Assembly: GCA_964600385.1 (NCBI GenBank)
Contig: CAZRJC010000005.1
Span: 62,001 to 126,000, forward strand
From: DMER64 sp964600385
GTDB lineage: Bacteria > Bacteroidota > Bacteroidia > Bacteroidales > UBA932
DNA length: 64,000 nt
Direction of reading: 5' to 3'
In this document: piece by piece, positions 1 to 9,384 of the stretch
Layout: the number at the start of each line of letters is the position of its first letter
How positions within the stretch are numbered: the stretch's first letter is position 1
Position numbers and translations under genes: made by a program
The notes under the pieces: generated by a model
What the model saw: the letters and a program-made list of their open reading frames with translations, nothing else
What the model was told of the DNA's origin: nothing
The model's database searches: none

Positions 1-1
1 C

Positions 2-805
2 ACCGCTCATCTGAAAGCAATTGGGGCCTATCTGGAACCGGTTTTCGCGCCTGTATCGTTCGATGAGGAAGAATTTGAATATGAGGCTACCATCATGATT
101 CCCGTTTTCAACAGGGAACGTACCATAGAAGATGCTGTTGTCTCGGCACTCAGCCAGACAACAACTTTCAAATACAACGTCATTGTGGTTAACCACCACA
201 GTATCGACAACACAGTGTCCATAGTCAATAAATATTCGGCAGATCCCAAACTTATCCTTATTACTCCCGAAAGACGCGATCTTTTTGTAGGCGGGTTATG
301 GAATACCGCAGCACATCATCCCAAGTGTGGCAAGTTCATTGTACAGCTGGACAGCGACGATGTGTATTCCGGTCCCGATACCCTTCAGAAAATTGTAGAC
401 GCTTTCTATGAACAACAATGTGCCATGGTAGTGGGAACATACAGGATAACCGATTTCAAGATGGAAACCATACCTCCCGGCATAATAGATCACAGGGAGT
501 GGACACCCGATAACGGAAGGAACAATGCTTTGCGTATCAACGGGCTGGGAGCTCCCAGGGCTTTCTATGCTCCTATCCTCAGGGAAGTGCTTTTGCCCAA
601 TACCAACTATGGAGAAGACTACGCGCTGGGTTTGTATTTTTCCAGGAAATACCAGATTGGCAGGGTTTACGATGTATTATACTGCTGCCGCAGATGGGAA
701 GGCAATTCAGATGCTGCCCTTGAAGTAGAGAAAACAAATACGAACAATCTGTATAAAGACCGCATAAGAACATGGGAAGTACAAGCCAGAAAACAATTGA
801 AGTAG
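2..805 (+). CDS. Family 2 glycosyltransferase (5' end outside window)
   Basis: The reading frame is open from base 2, before the first ATG at 95, so the gene begins upstream of the window and only its C-terminal part is seen. The stretch beginning MIPVFNRERTIEDAVVSAL is the start of a GT-A fold family 2 domain. The DSDD motif near position 350 fits the metal- and nucleotide-sugar-binding DXD motif. The part before it (about 31 residues) belongs to a preceding domain that cannot be judged here. The acceptor is unknown. The next gene (SpoIID/LytB) begins 34 bases before this stop, so the two are co-transcribed and probably translationally coupled, which points to a cell-envelope role. The family call is firm, the substrate is not known. 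Confidence 0.8.
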   Translation, partial: TAHLKAIGAYLEPVFAPVSFDEEEFEYEATIMIPVFNRERTIEDAVVSALSQTTTFKYNVIVVNHHSIDNTVSIVNKYSADPKLILITPERRDLFVGGLWNTAAHHPKCGKFIVQLDSDDVYSGPDTLQKIVDAFYEQQCAMVVGTYRITDFKMETIPPGIIDHREWTPDNGRNNALRINGLGAPRAFYAPILREVLLPNTNYGEDYALGLYFSRKYQIGRVYDVLYCCRRWEGNSDAALEVEKTNTNNLYKDRIRTWEVQARKQLK

Positions 806-2079
806 GCATATTGCTGGCAGATTCCGTCTCTTTTCAACTGGATGGAAATTTTGGCCGGTATTCAGGATCGTACGGGGTATGTATGAAAGAAGGCCGTCTT
901 TCTTTTGAAGGGGGCCTTTATGACACCCTTTGCTTCACTCCGGACAGCCAGGCATGTTCCTTTGTCCTGAAAGACGTTGTCATTGGCATTGATTTTCACT
1001 GGGAACGCAAGGAAGACGAGCGTTTTAAAGGAACCTTGCGGTTTGTCCCGGAAAATGGGAAAGTGCGTGCAATTAACAGCCTTTCGGTTGAAGACTATCT
1101 TATCAGCGTCATTGCCTCCGAGATGAGTGCAACAAGTACTCCTGAATACCTTAAGGCACATGCTGTCATATCACGCAGCTGGCTGTTGTCTCAAATAGAA
1201 AAGAAACACGATCTGCAAAAACAGGAGACTGCCCGCTTTGACAGCGAGGTACGTACTTCTGACGAATGGATCAAATGGTGGGACAGGGAAGATCACGATT
1301 TGTTTGATGTGTGTGCAGACGATCATTGTCAGCGCTACCAGGGTATAACCCGTCCTTCTCTTGCCTTTGAGAGCGTGAAAAAAGCCGTGGAAGACACATG
1401 CGGCGAGGTACTTACTTACGGCGGAAGCATTTGTGACGCCCGTTTTTCCAAGTGTTGCGGAGGTTTTATGGAAACTTTCCCTACGTCATGGGAGCCCGTT
1501 GAACATCCCTATCTGCAGGGAAATTACGACGGAGAATCCTTCCCTGAAGAAATTCCTTACCCCGATCTGACCCGGCACGTTCAGGCCGAGGTCTGGATAC
1601 GAAGCGAGCCCCCTGCATTTTGTAACACGGCGGATGAAAAGGTACTTTCCCAGGTCCTGAACTCCTACGATCAGGAAACAAAAAGTTTCTACCGGTGGAA
1701 AGTGAAATATACCTTCGAAGAAGTGACCGACCTGGTCAGAAGAAGGATAGGAGAGGACTTCGGCCTTATCACGGACCTTATACCTCTTGAAAGGGGAAAA
1801 TCGGGACGCATTTGCAGGCTGAAGATAGTGGGAACACATAAAACACTTGTCATTGGAAAGGATCTGCTCATAAGGAAAGCGTTGTCCGAATCGCATCTTT
1901 ATTCGTCTGCCTTTGTGGTAGACAGGAACAGTAAAGGTTTTACCCTGTATGGTGCCGGCTGGGGCCACGGAGTAGGATTCTGTCAGATAGGAGGTGCCGT
2001 AATGGCCTCGAAAGGATACCCGTATAAAGACATACTGAAACATTATTTTCCAACAGCCGGAATTGAAAAGATTTACTGA
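772..2079 (+). CDS. SpoIID/LytB domain protein
   Basis: A 435-residue protein with the SpoIID/LytB fold. The family signature is visible around residues 98-140: a VEDYL block, then the EM pair, then LKAHAVISRSW, matching the usual ALKAQAVAARTY pattern. A later FSKCCGGFMET block matches the conserved scGG.TE motif, and GWGHGVGFCQIGG near the C-terminus is the usual closing motif. SpoIID of spore formers is a peptidoglycan lytic transglycosylase; this organism shows no sporulation genes here, so I infer a role in wall turnover. No convincing signal peptide is seen at the chosen ATG, although homologues commonly start close to this IL-rich strand. It overlaps the upstream glycosyltransferase by 34 bases and shares one base with the AmpG-like permease gene. 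Confidence 0.85.
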   Translation: MGSTSQKTIEVGILLADSVSFQLDGNFGRYSGSYGVCMKEGRLSFEGGLYDTLCFTPDSQACSFVLKDVVIGIDFHWERKEDERFKGTLRFVPENGKVRAINSLSVEDYLISVIASEMSATSTPEYLKAHAVISRSWLLSQIEKKHDLQKQETARFDSEVRTSDEWIKWWDREDHDLFDVCADDHCQRYQGITRPSLAFESVKKAVEDTCGEVLTYGGSICDARFSKCCGGFMETFPTSWEPVEHPYLQGNYDGESFPEEIPYPDLTRHVQAEVWIRSEPPAFCNTADEKVLSQVLNSYDQETKSFYRWKVKYTFEEVTDLVRRRIGEDFGLITDLIPLERGKSGRICRLKIVGTHKTLVIGKDLLIRKALSESHLYSSAFVVDRNSKGFTLYGAGWGHGVGFCQIGGAVMASKGYPYKDILKHYFPTAGIEKIY

Positions 2080-3392
2080 TGAAAGAAAAAACTGCAGCAT
2101 CTGTTAATAAAAGCGCCTGGGCATGGATACCTACGTTGTATTTTGCCCAGGGGTTGCCCTATGTAGCCGTCATGACCATAGCGGTGATCATGTATAAACG
2201 CCTTGGACTGTCCAATACAGATATTGCGCTGTATACCAGCTGGCTCTATTTGCCGTGGGTAATAAAGCCCCTGTGGAGCCCCTTTGTAGATCTTATCAAG
2301 ACAAAACGCCTGTGGGTCATACTCATGCAGAGTTTTGTGGCGGTGGGGTTTGCCGGCGTGGCATTTTTCATACCTTCTACTTTTTTTGTTAAAGCAACCC
2401 TGGCCTTTTTCTGGCTGATAGCTTTCAGTTCGGCCACGCATGATATTGCGGCCGACGGTTTCTACATGCTTGCCCTGAACCCCGGAGAACAATCTTTCTT
2501 TGTTGGTATACGTAATACATTCTACCGTTTTGCCACCATTTTCGGGCAGGGAATTTTAGTCATGTTCGCAGGATTCATGGAAGAAGGAAAGCTCTTCCCA
2601 TCTCTGGAAGGAAATATCCCGCTTGCCTGGAGTATCAGCTTTTATTTACTGGCAGCTCTTTTCATAGGATTAATGCTTTATCACAACTTTGTACTGCCAA
2701 AACCTGCTGCAGACCGCTCACGGGATAATATTACCCCCCTTGGACTGCTCAAGGATTTCTTCCTCACTTTTGTATCTTTCTTTAAGAAAAAAGACCTGTG
2801 GCTTGTTTTCTTTTTCATTCTTACTTACCGTTTGGGAGAGTCTCAACTAGTCAAGATAGCCTCGCCGTTCCTGCTCGATAAAACAGAATTGGGGGGGCTG
2901 AGCCTGAATACGGCCACTGTGGGTATGGTATACGGAACTATTGGAGTCATTGCACTGCTGGTGGGCGGAATTTTTGGCGGAATTGCTGTTTCCAAGGACG
3001 GATTCCGGAAATGGATCATTCCCATGGCCATTGCCATAAACATTCCTGATCTTGTTTATGTATATCTGGCCGGAGCACAACCGCAGCAACTATGGATTGT
3101 GATTGCTTCGGTTGCCTTTGAACAGTTGGGCTATGGCTTTGGGTTCACCGCATTCATGCTTTATCTTATATACATAGCCAATGGTGAGCACAAAACCGCA
3201 CATTACGCCATAGGGACGGGTTTTATGGCCCTGGGCATGATGCTGCCGGGAATGGCTGCCGGTGCCATACAGGACCTTATCGGCTATAAATGGTTCTTTG
3301 TTTGGGTATGCCTCTGTACGCTCCCGGGCATAGCCGCATCTGTGCTTGTCAGCAGGCGGTTGCCTGCCGATTACGGTAAAAAAATCAAATAA
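2079..3392 (+). CDS. AmpG-like MFS permease
   Basis: A 437-residue major facilitator with about 12 hydrophobic segments. The N-terminal WIPTLYFAQGLPY segment and the following LPWVIKPLWSPFVD block are typical of the AmpG branch, which imports anhydromuropeptides across the inner membrane. The gene sits between a SpoIID/LytB gene (TGATG, one-base overlap) and a NamZ muramidase gene, which supports a role in uptake of wall fragments. The substrate (muropeptide, disaccharide or free amino sugar) is an inference from family and context. A general sugar/peptide MFS remains possible. Confidence 0.8.
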   Translation: MKEKTAASVNKSAWAWIPTLYFAQGLPYVAVMTIAVIMYKRLGLSNTDIALYTSWLYLPWVIKPLWSPFVDLIKTKRLWVILMQSFVAVGFAGVAFFIPSTFFVKATLAFFWLIAFSSATHDIAADGFYMLALNPGEQSFFVGIRNTFYRFATIFGQGILVMFAGFMEEGKLFPSLEGNIPLAWSISFYLLAALFIGLMLYHNFVLPKPAADRSRDNITPLGLLKDFFLTFVSFFKKKDLWLVFFFILTYRLGESQLVKIASPFLLDKTELGGLSLNTATVGMVYGTIGVIALLVGGIFGGIAVSKDGFRKWIIPMAIAINIPDLVYVYLAGAQPQQLWIVIASVAFEQLGYGFGFTAFMLYLIYIANGEHKTAHYAIGTGFMALGMMLPGMAAGAIQDLIGYKWFFVWVCLCTLPGIAASVLVSRRLPADYGKKIK

Positions 3393-3403
3393 ATGCTTTA
3401 CGT

Positions 3404-4681
3404 ATGAAAAGATTGATAGTCCTCTCGTGTATTGCATGGCTGCTTTTTCCGGTGGTCAGCTGTTCTGCCGGCAACAGAAACAGCCAGATAGAAGATAAGA
3501 ACTCCATAACCGTTAAAACAGGTCTGGAAGTTCTTAAAGAACAGAATTTTGCTTGTCTGGAAGGAAAACGCGTTGGTCTTATCACCAATCCTACCGGGGT
3601 GGATAATAATATGGTTTCCACTATTGATATTCTTTTTAAAGCACAGAATGTCAATCTGGTAGCTCTTTACGGACCCGAGCACGGTGTGCGTGGCGACATT
3701 CATGCCGGAGATCATATTGCCACTCAGACCGATTCTCTTACCGGGCTTCCCGTTTATTCACTCTATGGAAGTACACGCAAGCCCACTCCGGAGATGTTGC
3801 AGGGCATAGATATCCTGATTTACGACATTCAGGACATCGGATCGCGTTCTTTTACCTATATATCCACCATGGGTCTGGCAATGGAAGCATGTGCAGAACA
3901 GAATATTACATTCATGGTACTTGACAGACCCAATCCGATTGGCGGACTGAAAGTGGAAGGATGCGTGGTGGAAGACGGATGCTTCACTTTTGTCAGTCAG
4001 TACAGGATTCCTTACGTTTACGGCCTGACCTGCGGGGAACTGGCTCTTTTGCTAAACGGCGAAAAAATGCTCGGCTCGGGAACCAAACCTGGAGAAAGCC
4101 TCCGCTGTGAATTAAAGGTGATCCCCATGGAGGGTTGGAGCCGGGACATGTTCTATGACCAGACGGGACTTCAGTGGATTGCTTCTTCGCCGCATATTCC
4201 ACAGGCGATCACTTCGTTTTTCTATCCCATGAGCGGGATAGCCGGAGATCTGGAACAGTTGTCGGTTGGTGTCGGATATACACTTCCTTTTCAACTATTT
4301 GCTCCGGTTGATGTATATATTTCTGCCGAACAACTGGCTGCGAACCTGAATGCACTGGGTTTACCCGGATTGCATTTCAGACCCATTTATTACAAACCGT
4401 TTTACAGTAGGGGACAGGGCAAAACCCTGGCAGGTGTTCAGGCACATCTTACAGATCCGGCAGCAGCTCCGCTTACCGATGTGAATTTTTATGTGATGCA
4501 GGAAATGCACAAACTGAACCCCGGAATAGGGTTCAGTCTGGAACGCATTACCAAAGTTTGCGGAAGTCCGTTCATTACTGCAAAATTTGCAGAAAGGTAT
4601 CTTTTTGAAGATATTAAAGACTACTGGTACAAAGATGCCGAATCATTCAAAACGCTTTCGGCAAGGTATTATTTGTATTAG
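3404..4681 (+). CDS. namZ: Exo-beta-N-acetylmuramidase NamZ (DUF1343), lipoprotein
   Basis: A 425-residue DUF1343 (GH171) protein. Characterised members (NamZ) remove MurNAc from the non-reducing end of glycan fragments. The conserved opening KRVGLITNPTG, the YGPEHGVRGD block and the GLPVYSLYG segment are all present. The N-terminus MKRLIVLSCIAWLLFPVVSC is a type II signal peptide with a lipobox ending at Cys20, so the enzyme is predicted to be a lipoprotein of the periplasm or outer membrane. It lies 11 bases after the AmpG-like gene and only 4 bases before the convergent stop of the next gene. MurNAc released here could feed the AmgK/MurU-like pair at 9.4-11.6 kb. Confidence 0.88.
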   Translation: MKRLIVLSCIAWLLFPVVSCSAGNRNSQIEDKNSITVKTGLEVLKEQNFACLEGKRVGLITNPTGVDNNMVSTIDILFKAQNVNLVALYGPEHGVRGDIHAGDHIATQTDSLTGLPVYSLYGSTRKPTPEMLQGIDILIYDIQDIGSRSFTYISTMGLAMEACAEQNITFMVLDRPNPIGGLKVEGCVVEDGCFTFVSQYRIPYVYGLTCGELALLLNGEKMLGSGTKPGESLRCELKVIPMEGWSRDMFYDQTGLQWIASSPHIPQAITSFFYPMSGIAGDLEQLSVGVGYTLPFQLFAPVDVYISAEQLAANLNALGLPGLHFRPIYYKPFYSRGQGKTLAGVQAHLTDPAAAPLTDVNFYVMQEMHKLNPGIGFSLERITKVCGSPFITAKFAERYLFEDIKDYWYKDAESFKTLSARYYLY

Positions 4682-4685
4682 CCTG

Positions 4686-6140
4686 TTACTTTTCCAGTAC
4701 TATTATTGATCTGTACTGGGCTGAATTCCAAGTGTTCATAAGGGTCCGGAAATCTGCATAGGCTTCCGGACTTATATTTTTTTCCGGGAGCGACAGCGAG
4801 CGAACGATTTTTATTTCGTTATCCTTTTTGGAAAATGAGATTTCAAGTTTTCCGGCACGGTTGGAGATAATCTTATGCATTTCCTTTACCTCGGGACATA
4901 CATCTTCGTCCCATGTGATAGTGTACTCATAGTGTTCCGAAACAATCGCGGGTAATTCCAACGGATTCTTGCGTACAGAATTCAACGTGCCCAACCTCCA
5001 TGCAGCAAGTGCATTATTCGGGACCGGCAGTTCATACAGCGCTCTTTCTGCCTCCCTGGCAGTAAGATGTATGGTCTCATTCAGGTCAATTACTACAGCA
5101 GCATCTTCAGAAGGCGGAGTAAGGGAAATGCCTGTGAGCGAAGCAAGGCCTTTGCCGGGGCAGGTGAGTTGGTAGGGATATTGGGCATGGATTTGAGGAT
5201 TATGGCCCTTTGAGCGCAGTAGCACATAGGCAAGCAGCATTTTCTCGGCCTGTGTACCGTATGCCGAACGATATATGTCACGGGGCGACCTCATCCTGTA
5301 TCCGGTTTGCTGGATGGAAAGAGGTGAATTGCCCAGTTTTTTGCCAACAAAATCCATCACTGCCTGTTCAGAATTGAGAGAAGAGGCCAGGGTCTCGAGT
5401 TCAGGACAGGATTCAGCCTTGTTGAACTGCGCTCTCATATAATCGAACGGATCCGTTCCTTTCCCGTAGGTATTGATAATCACGCGGGCTCCCGTAGAAT
5501 AGGCCGGCATGAGGGTTTCTCTGGGACGGGCCGGAATGTTTTTGAATACGTAAAGGTATGTGTCCTTGTCTTGTTCTTTTTGAATTTTTCTTGAAGGTTT
5601 GCCAAATAACATTTCGTTGACATTTATTCCAGAAGGAACAGTAACACTCACACGGGCTTCACGAACAGGAGAAAGTTCTTCAAGTGGCAGGTCAAAATCA
5701 AGGGCGGGAAGGTATCCCGGTTTGGATGTGACGGTGTAATCAAGATATATGGTGGCGCCTATTTCAAGTCCGGTATGGGTGATCACCAGTTCTTTCAGAT
5801 GGTTGTATGCCGGAGCATCGGCTGCATCGCGGGGCAGTACTTCATTGAATGCGTTTTGTGGTGTCTCGATTACGTTCCCGTCTGCCTGTACCGTATACGA
5901 TTTATTCACTTTGACCGATTGGTATAAAGGGTCATACACGATGAATGTTTCTCCGTAGAGGTTGTTGAAGGAATTGTGTGTATTGAGCTTCAGTTCTTTA
6001 CAGTAGTTCATTTCTACGGAACCGTTCTCAAGAAGATTCCATGATATGAGGACCTTTCTGAATTCTGCATCGGGACCGGCAAATGAGTCAGTGAAAGAGA
6101 AGACACAGAGAAGCAGGGTGATAAATATATTTCTGATCAT
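4686..6140 (-). CDS. DUF3857/transglutaminase-fold protein, catalytic Cys absent
   Basis: A 484-residue protein with a Sec signal peptide (cleavage likely after SFAG). Its N-terminal half resembles DUF3857 and its middle part a transglutaminase-like core. It is a paralogue of the upstream neighbour. Where that protein has the active-site GVCKDK motif, this one reads GTQAEK, so the catalytic Cys is replaced by Gln at about residue 297. The His and Asp of the triad are not evident either. I therefore read it as a non-catalytic partner or binding protein rather than a protease-like enzyme. It starts 15 bases after the stop of the active paralogue, in one operon. Its function is unknown; such pairs are common in Bacteroidales. 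Confidence 0.7.
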   Translation of the reverse strand: MIRNIFITLLLCVFSFTDSFAGPDAEFRKVLISWNLLENGSVEMNYCKELKLNTHNSFNNLYGETFIVYDPLYQSVKVNKSYTVQADGNVIETPQNAFNEVLPRDAADAPAYNHLKELVITHTGLEIGATIYLDYTVTSKPGYLPALDFDLPLEELSPVREARVSVTVPSGINVNEMLFGKPSRKIQKEQDKDTYLYVFKNIPARPRETLMPAYSTGARVIINTYGKGTDPFDYMRAQFNKAESCPELETLASSLNSEQAVMDFVGKKLGNSPLSIQQTGYRMRSPRDIYRSAYGTQAEKMLLAYVLLRSKGHNPQIHAQYPYQLTCPGKGLASLTGISLTPPSEDAAVVIDLNETIHLTAREAERALYELPVPNNALAAWRLGTLNSVRKNPLELPAIVSEHYEYTITWDEDVCPEVKEMHKIISNRAGKLEISFSKKDNEIKIVRSLSLPEKNISPEAYADFRTLMNTWNSAQYRSIIVLEK

Positions 6141-6155
6141 TTTATTTCTGTTTTG

Positions 6156-8132
6156 TTACTGTTTTACTAATACAAGCGGTTGTGAAACAAACTCGTTATG
6201 AGCCAGAATGGCACTGCGGAATTCCGGCCATTCGCATGCTTCGAATACCCGTTTGCCTACTTTGATATCCTGGTGGATACGAACCGTCTGGCCATCTGTG
6301 ATCCTGTATCCGCTGAACGAGGTTACGGAGCCGCCCTTCATTTCTTCTTTTCTGTCCGGGGTCTCGAGCCTGAATCCTTTGGGAAGAATTAAGGTTTCAT
6401 CCAATACCACCCGCTGGGAACAGCGAACCTTGAATCCGTACTGCTTTGTTTCAGGTGCAAGACTGAGTGCGTTGTAAACGCGGTTACTCCTGTATAAATC
6501 ACTGAAAACCAAAGGATTGCATACCATGGTATTTTCACCTGCAACGGCATATTCCGGGATACTGAATTGTATGGTCATGCAAAAGGGGCCTTTCTGATAA
6601 TCCGAGGGATTTTTACCGGCATCTGCCTTCATCAGACGGGCGTTTGGCGAGACGCGCAATAACTCGGTTTCCAGTGCATTGGTGACCAAATCCCTGAATC
6701 CGGTGGTAAACGGGCGTCGTACGGAGGCATCTGACTGGCCTTCGGCCGAGACAGTGAATTCGCCGGAAAGTGTACCATCGGCACCCAGTCGTGTTGTGGC
6801 GGAAATCTTAAGGTAGTGATTATCCGGGTCGGAAACGGGGGTGATCAGCAAGTCAGATCCTTCCGGAATCCCGGGCAGGTAATTTTGTTGCTGCTCGGCG
6901 CTCGACCAGAGTTCCCTTGTAAACGGCACCCAGGTAGGATCCAGGGGAATATACGATCCGTTGGAAAGCTTCACTACAACCACGCAATGATTGAAATGAT
7001 CTGCCGGAATGGTCTCAATACGGCTGCCGGCCATTGTCATTGCAGGATATGCCTCAAAACCGGCCATGCGTAACATGGATATGAGCATGCCTGCCTTGTC
7101 TTTACAAACTCCGCAACGGTCGGTAAAATTCATAAGGGTGTTGTGAAGGGTATATCCTTCTCCTTTACCCATTGAAATGCCTGAATAACGTATGTTGTCT
7201 CCCACCCAGTGGGTAAGCACGGAAATCTTATCCATCTCGTCTGTGAGGCCCTTGATCAGTTCGTCCACTTTCTCCTGTGCGGCAGGAAGCGGATCAAAGC
7301 TGCCATAATCTTCATTTACCTTGTTGAACCAAAGAGATTTGTCCTTCCATTCCGGAGTAGATGACAGCATGAGTTTGGGAGATACGTCAAAGGGATCTAC
7401 CTGGCCCTGTTCCTTTTCCGGGGGCAGGGCACAGGTGACAGTGAATGAATAGGTGGCTGTCTCTCCTGCGAATCTTACCGAACTGCTGCAGGTCCCGTTG
7501 AAAAATTCATATTGCAGGGCCTTTTCTTTTGGAACGGTAACATTATAGATTTTTTTCTCGGTAGGCTGATCTACCCAAAAAGGTATGATATCGTAAAACT
7601 GTCCTCTCATGGGAGGGATGAAACGCTCATCGTCCGAAGGGGAAAATGTACCTGCGTCCATTGTGAGGAGGGCATATGTGAATCCTTTTTTCTGTATGGT
7701 GTAGTCTATGACATCTCCCGGCTCCAGACGCCCTGTCTCGGCCATGATCTGGCGTGCACCCCAGTAGATGGACCGGGCGGGTGCTGCATAGTCGCAGAAC
7801 GATGCCGGATCGATTTCGGTTTGAGAACCGTCCTGATGTATGATCCGGACATATTCGAATGATGCAAAAGCAGTTAGCGGATCGTAATCGTATTTGATCA
7901 CCCTGTTGGTAAGTGCTCCTTCTGAAGAAAGAATACGGACTGTCTTCCGGATTACAAAGGTGCCCGATCCGTTGTCAGAGACATTTACATGAGTACTGTC
8001 AAGAAGTACCAGGGTTCCCGATTCGGCTTTCACGGAATCCCAGTTTCTGGCTTGCAGTCCCGTAAAAGATACGGCACAAAGCAAAAGACCGGCCAGGAAC
8101 GCCGGAATGGTTTTTCTTAAAAATGGTTGCAT
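6156..8132 (-). CDS. DUF3857 and transglutaminase domain protein
   Basis: A 658-residue secreted protein with a hydrophobic signal peptide in the first 28 residues. An N-terminal DUF3857 domain (about 50-240) is followed by a transglutaminase-like core (about 270-405). The catalytic triad is visible: Cys343 in RCGVCKDKA, His382 in HFNHCVV and Asp398 in PLDPTW. A beta-rich C-terminal region of about 250 residues follows. Members of this family are periplasmic or surface proteins whose substrates are not established; peptide hydrolysis or cross-linking is the chemical expectation. It is the first gene of a two-gene operon with an apparently inactive paralogue and is divergent from the GH18 gene. 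Confidence 0.8.
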   Translation of the reverse strand: MQPFLRKTIPAFLAGLLLCAVSFTGLQARNWDSVKAESGTLVLLDSTHVNVSDNGSGTFVIRKTVRILSSEGALTNRVIKYDYDPLTAFASFEYVRIIHQDGSQTEIDPASFCDYAAPARSIYWGARQIMAETGRLEPGDVIDYTIQKKGFTYALLTMDAGTFSPSDDERFIPPMRGQFYDIIPFWVDQPTEKKIYNVTVPKEKALQYEFFNGTCSSSVRFAGETATYSFTVTCALPPEKEQGQVDPFDVSPKLMLSSTPEWKDKSLWFNKVNEDYGSFDPLPAAQEKVDELIKGLTDEMDKISVLTHWVGDNIRYSGISMGKGEGYTLHNTLMNFTDRCGVCKDKAGMLISMLRMAGFEAYPAMTMAGSRIETIPADHFNHCVVVVKLSNGSYIPLDPTWVPFTRELWSSAEQQQNYLPGIPEGSDLLITPVSDPDNHYLKISATTRLGADGTLSGEFTVSAEGQSDASVRRPFTTGFRDLVTNALETELLRVSPNARLMKADAGKNPSDYQKGPFCMTIQFSIPEYAVAGENTMVCNPLVFSDLYRSNRVYNALSLAPETKQYGFKVRCSQRVVLDETLILPKGFRLETPDRKEEMKGGSVTSFSGYRITDGQTVRIHQDIKVGKRVFEACEWPEFRSAILAHNEFVSQPLVLVKQ

Positions 8133-8169
8133 GTGTTTAGTGGTTAAGGAATTTTATGATAATGCTGAA

Positions 8170-8177
8170 CAAAGATA
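8170..8177 (-). promoter_or_regulatory. Bacteroidota -7 promoter element for the DUF3857 pair
   Basis: On the - strand this reads TATCTTTG, matching the TAnnTTTG -7 consensus of the Bacteroidota primary sigma factor. It lies 37 bases before the ATG at 8132, leaving a leader of about 30 bases. The AT-rich stretch upstream has no perfect TTTG -33 box. Confidence 0.55.
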
Positions 8178-8202
8178 CTATAATTGTCATTAAATTCACG
8201 CT

Positions 8203-9333
8203 ATGAAACATTTACTGTCTGTGATAATTCTCCTCTTGCTGCTGACCGCGTGCGGCAAGGAAATACTGCCGGAACCCGAAGAAGAAGAAGAAAAAGAAAA
8301 AGAGTATGTGCCTTCCCCCAGAATAGAAGGCAGAATAGCTTTGGCTTATGTAACCTATTACGGACAGCGGATTCCGGATCCATCTCTGCTGACGCACATA
8401 GCGTACGCCTTTGCCGAACTGTATGTCAGTGACGGAACATACCACGGTTTCAAACTGCAGGGGAGCGAAGCCCGTTTTGCCTCGGTGGCCGCATTGAAGA
8501 ATCAGTATCCTCATCTGAAAATCCTGCTGTCATTCACGCATACCGTCGCAAATGCCGACAACTCACAGGGAGGCGGTTTTTCCGTCATGGCAAAAACGGA
8601 AGAGGGGAGGAAAGCCTTTGCGGAAGATTGTCTGGAATTCATCCGTACCTGGCATATAGACGGTGTGGATATTGACTGGGAATTACCCGGCATTTCGTGG
8701 AGCGGACATGCGTGCGATCCCTCCTGCGATACACAGAACCACGCGTTGCTCATGAAACAGTTGCGCGAAACCCTGGGAAACGATTACCTGGTGACTTTTG
8801 CGGGATACATTATGGACAAGAAAAGCACCATTGGCGGATATAAATATGTAGATCTGGCGGCTGTGGCTCCCTATGTCGATTTTGTGAATATCATGACTTA
8901 CGATTTGGACGAAGCACCGCATCATCATTCGGCGCTGAACGATCCCGACTGCTACTGGGATTGTGCGCGTACCATTCAGGCATACAACGGAGCCGGGTTC
9001 CCGCGCGACAAAATGGTTCTGGGCATTCCCTTCTACGGAAGGATTTCTTATAGCGGAAGTCCTTCTGCCATCACATATAACAAGATACTGTCTTTGGATC
9101 AGGGTATGTACAAGATTGATAACTGGGACAGCGAAGCATCTGTGCCTTACGTAACAAACAGATATACAGGATTATATTACTGCGGTTACGACAATCCTGC
9201 AAGCATTGCGGCTAAAGGAACCTGGATCCGTGGTCTTGGGATGAAAGGGATGATGTTCTGGAATTACGACCAGGACGATGCCAGGGGCACCTTGCGGAAA
9301 GCCGTTTGGGAAGCGGTCATGAAAGTAATGTAG
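8203..9333 (+). CDS. GH18 family glycosidase, lipoprotein
   Basis: A 376-residue glycoside hydrolase family 18 protein. The catalytic DxxDxDxE motif is intact as DGVDIDWE, with Glu160 as the acid. The N-terminus ends in a lipobox LLTAC (Cys17), followed by an acidic low-complexity linker rich in Glu and Lys (about residues 23-35), encoded by a GAA/AAA run at 8278-8303. A surface-anchored or periplasmic enzyme is predicted. GH18 covers chitinases and endo-beta-N-acetylglucosaminidases acting on chitin, glycoproteins or, in some cases, peptidoglycan. The peptidoglycan-salvage genes on either side suggest an amino-sugar polymer, but the substrate cannot be read from sequence. Confidence 0.85.
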   Translation: MKHLLSVIILLLLLTACGKEILPEPEEEEEKEKEYVPSPRIEGRIALAYVTYYGQRIPDPSLLTHIAYAFAELYVSDGTYHGFKLQGSEARFASVAALKNQYPHLKILLSFTHTVANADNSQGGGFSVMAKTEEGRKAFAEDCLEFIRTWHIDGVDIDWELPGISWSGHACDPSCDTQNHALLMKQLRETLGNDYLVTFAGYIMDKKSTIGGYKYVDLAAVAPYVDFVNIMTYDLDEAPHHHSALNDPDCYWDCARTIQAYNGAGFPRDKMVLGIPFYGRISYSGSPSAITYNKILSLDQGMYKIDNWDSEASVPYVTNRYTGLYYCGYDNPASIAAKGTWIRGLGMKGMMFWNYDQDDARGTLRKAVWEAVMKVM

Positions 9334-9353
9334 AAAGGTATGTTTTTTTTAAG

Positions 9354-9361
9354 TATTTTTG
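9354..9361 (+). promoter_or_regulatory. Bacteroidota -7 promoter element for the amgK-like operon
   Basis: TATTTTTG fits TAnnTTTG and lies 23 bases before the ATG of the kinase-RapZ gene, downstream of a T-rich tract. The GH18 gene ends 20 bases earlier, so this could give the kinase operon its own transcript. No clear -33 box is seen. Confidence 0.45.
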
Positions 9362-9384
9362 CATGTACATCTTCTGCTTGAATA

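Noticed and set aside
1486..2100. A 204-residue - strand ORF opposite the SpoIID/LytB gene
   Set aside because: The + strand protein carries conserved SpoIID motifs through this stretch; the antisense product shows none.
8278..8303. GAA/AAA run in the GH18 gene as a phase-variation repeat
   Set aside because: The units are triplets within a flexible linker, so length changes would not switch the frame; it is simply a low-complexity acidic linker.
8212..8514. Antisense ORF with a run of Phe residues opposite the GH18 signal and linker
   Set aside because: The Phe run is the reverse complement of the Glu/Lys codon run of the GH18 lipoprotein linker.
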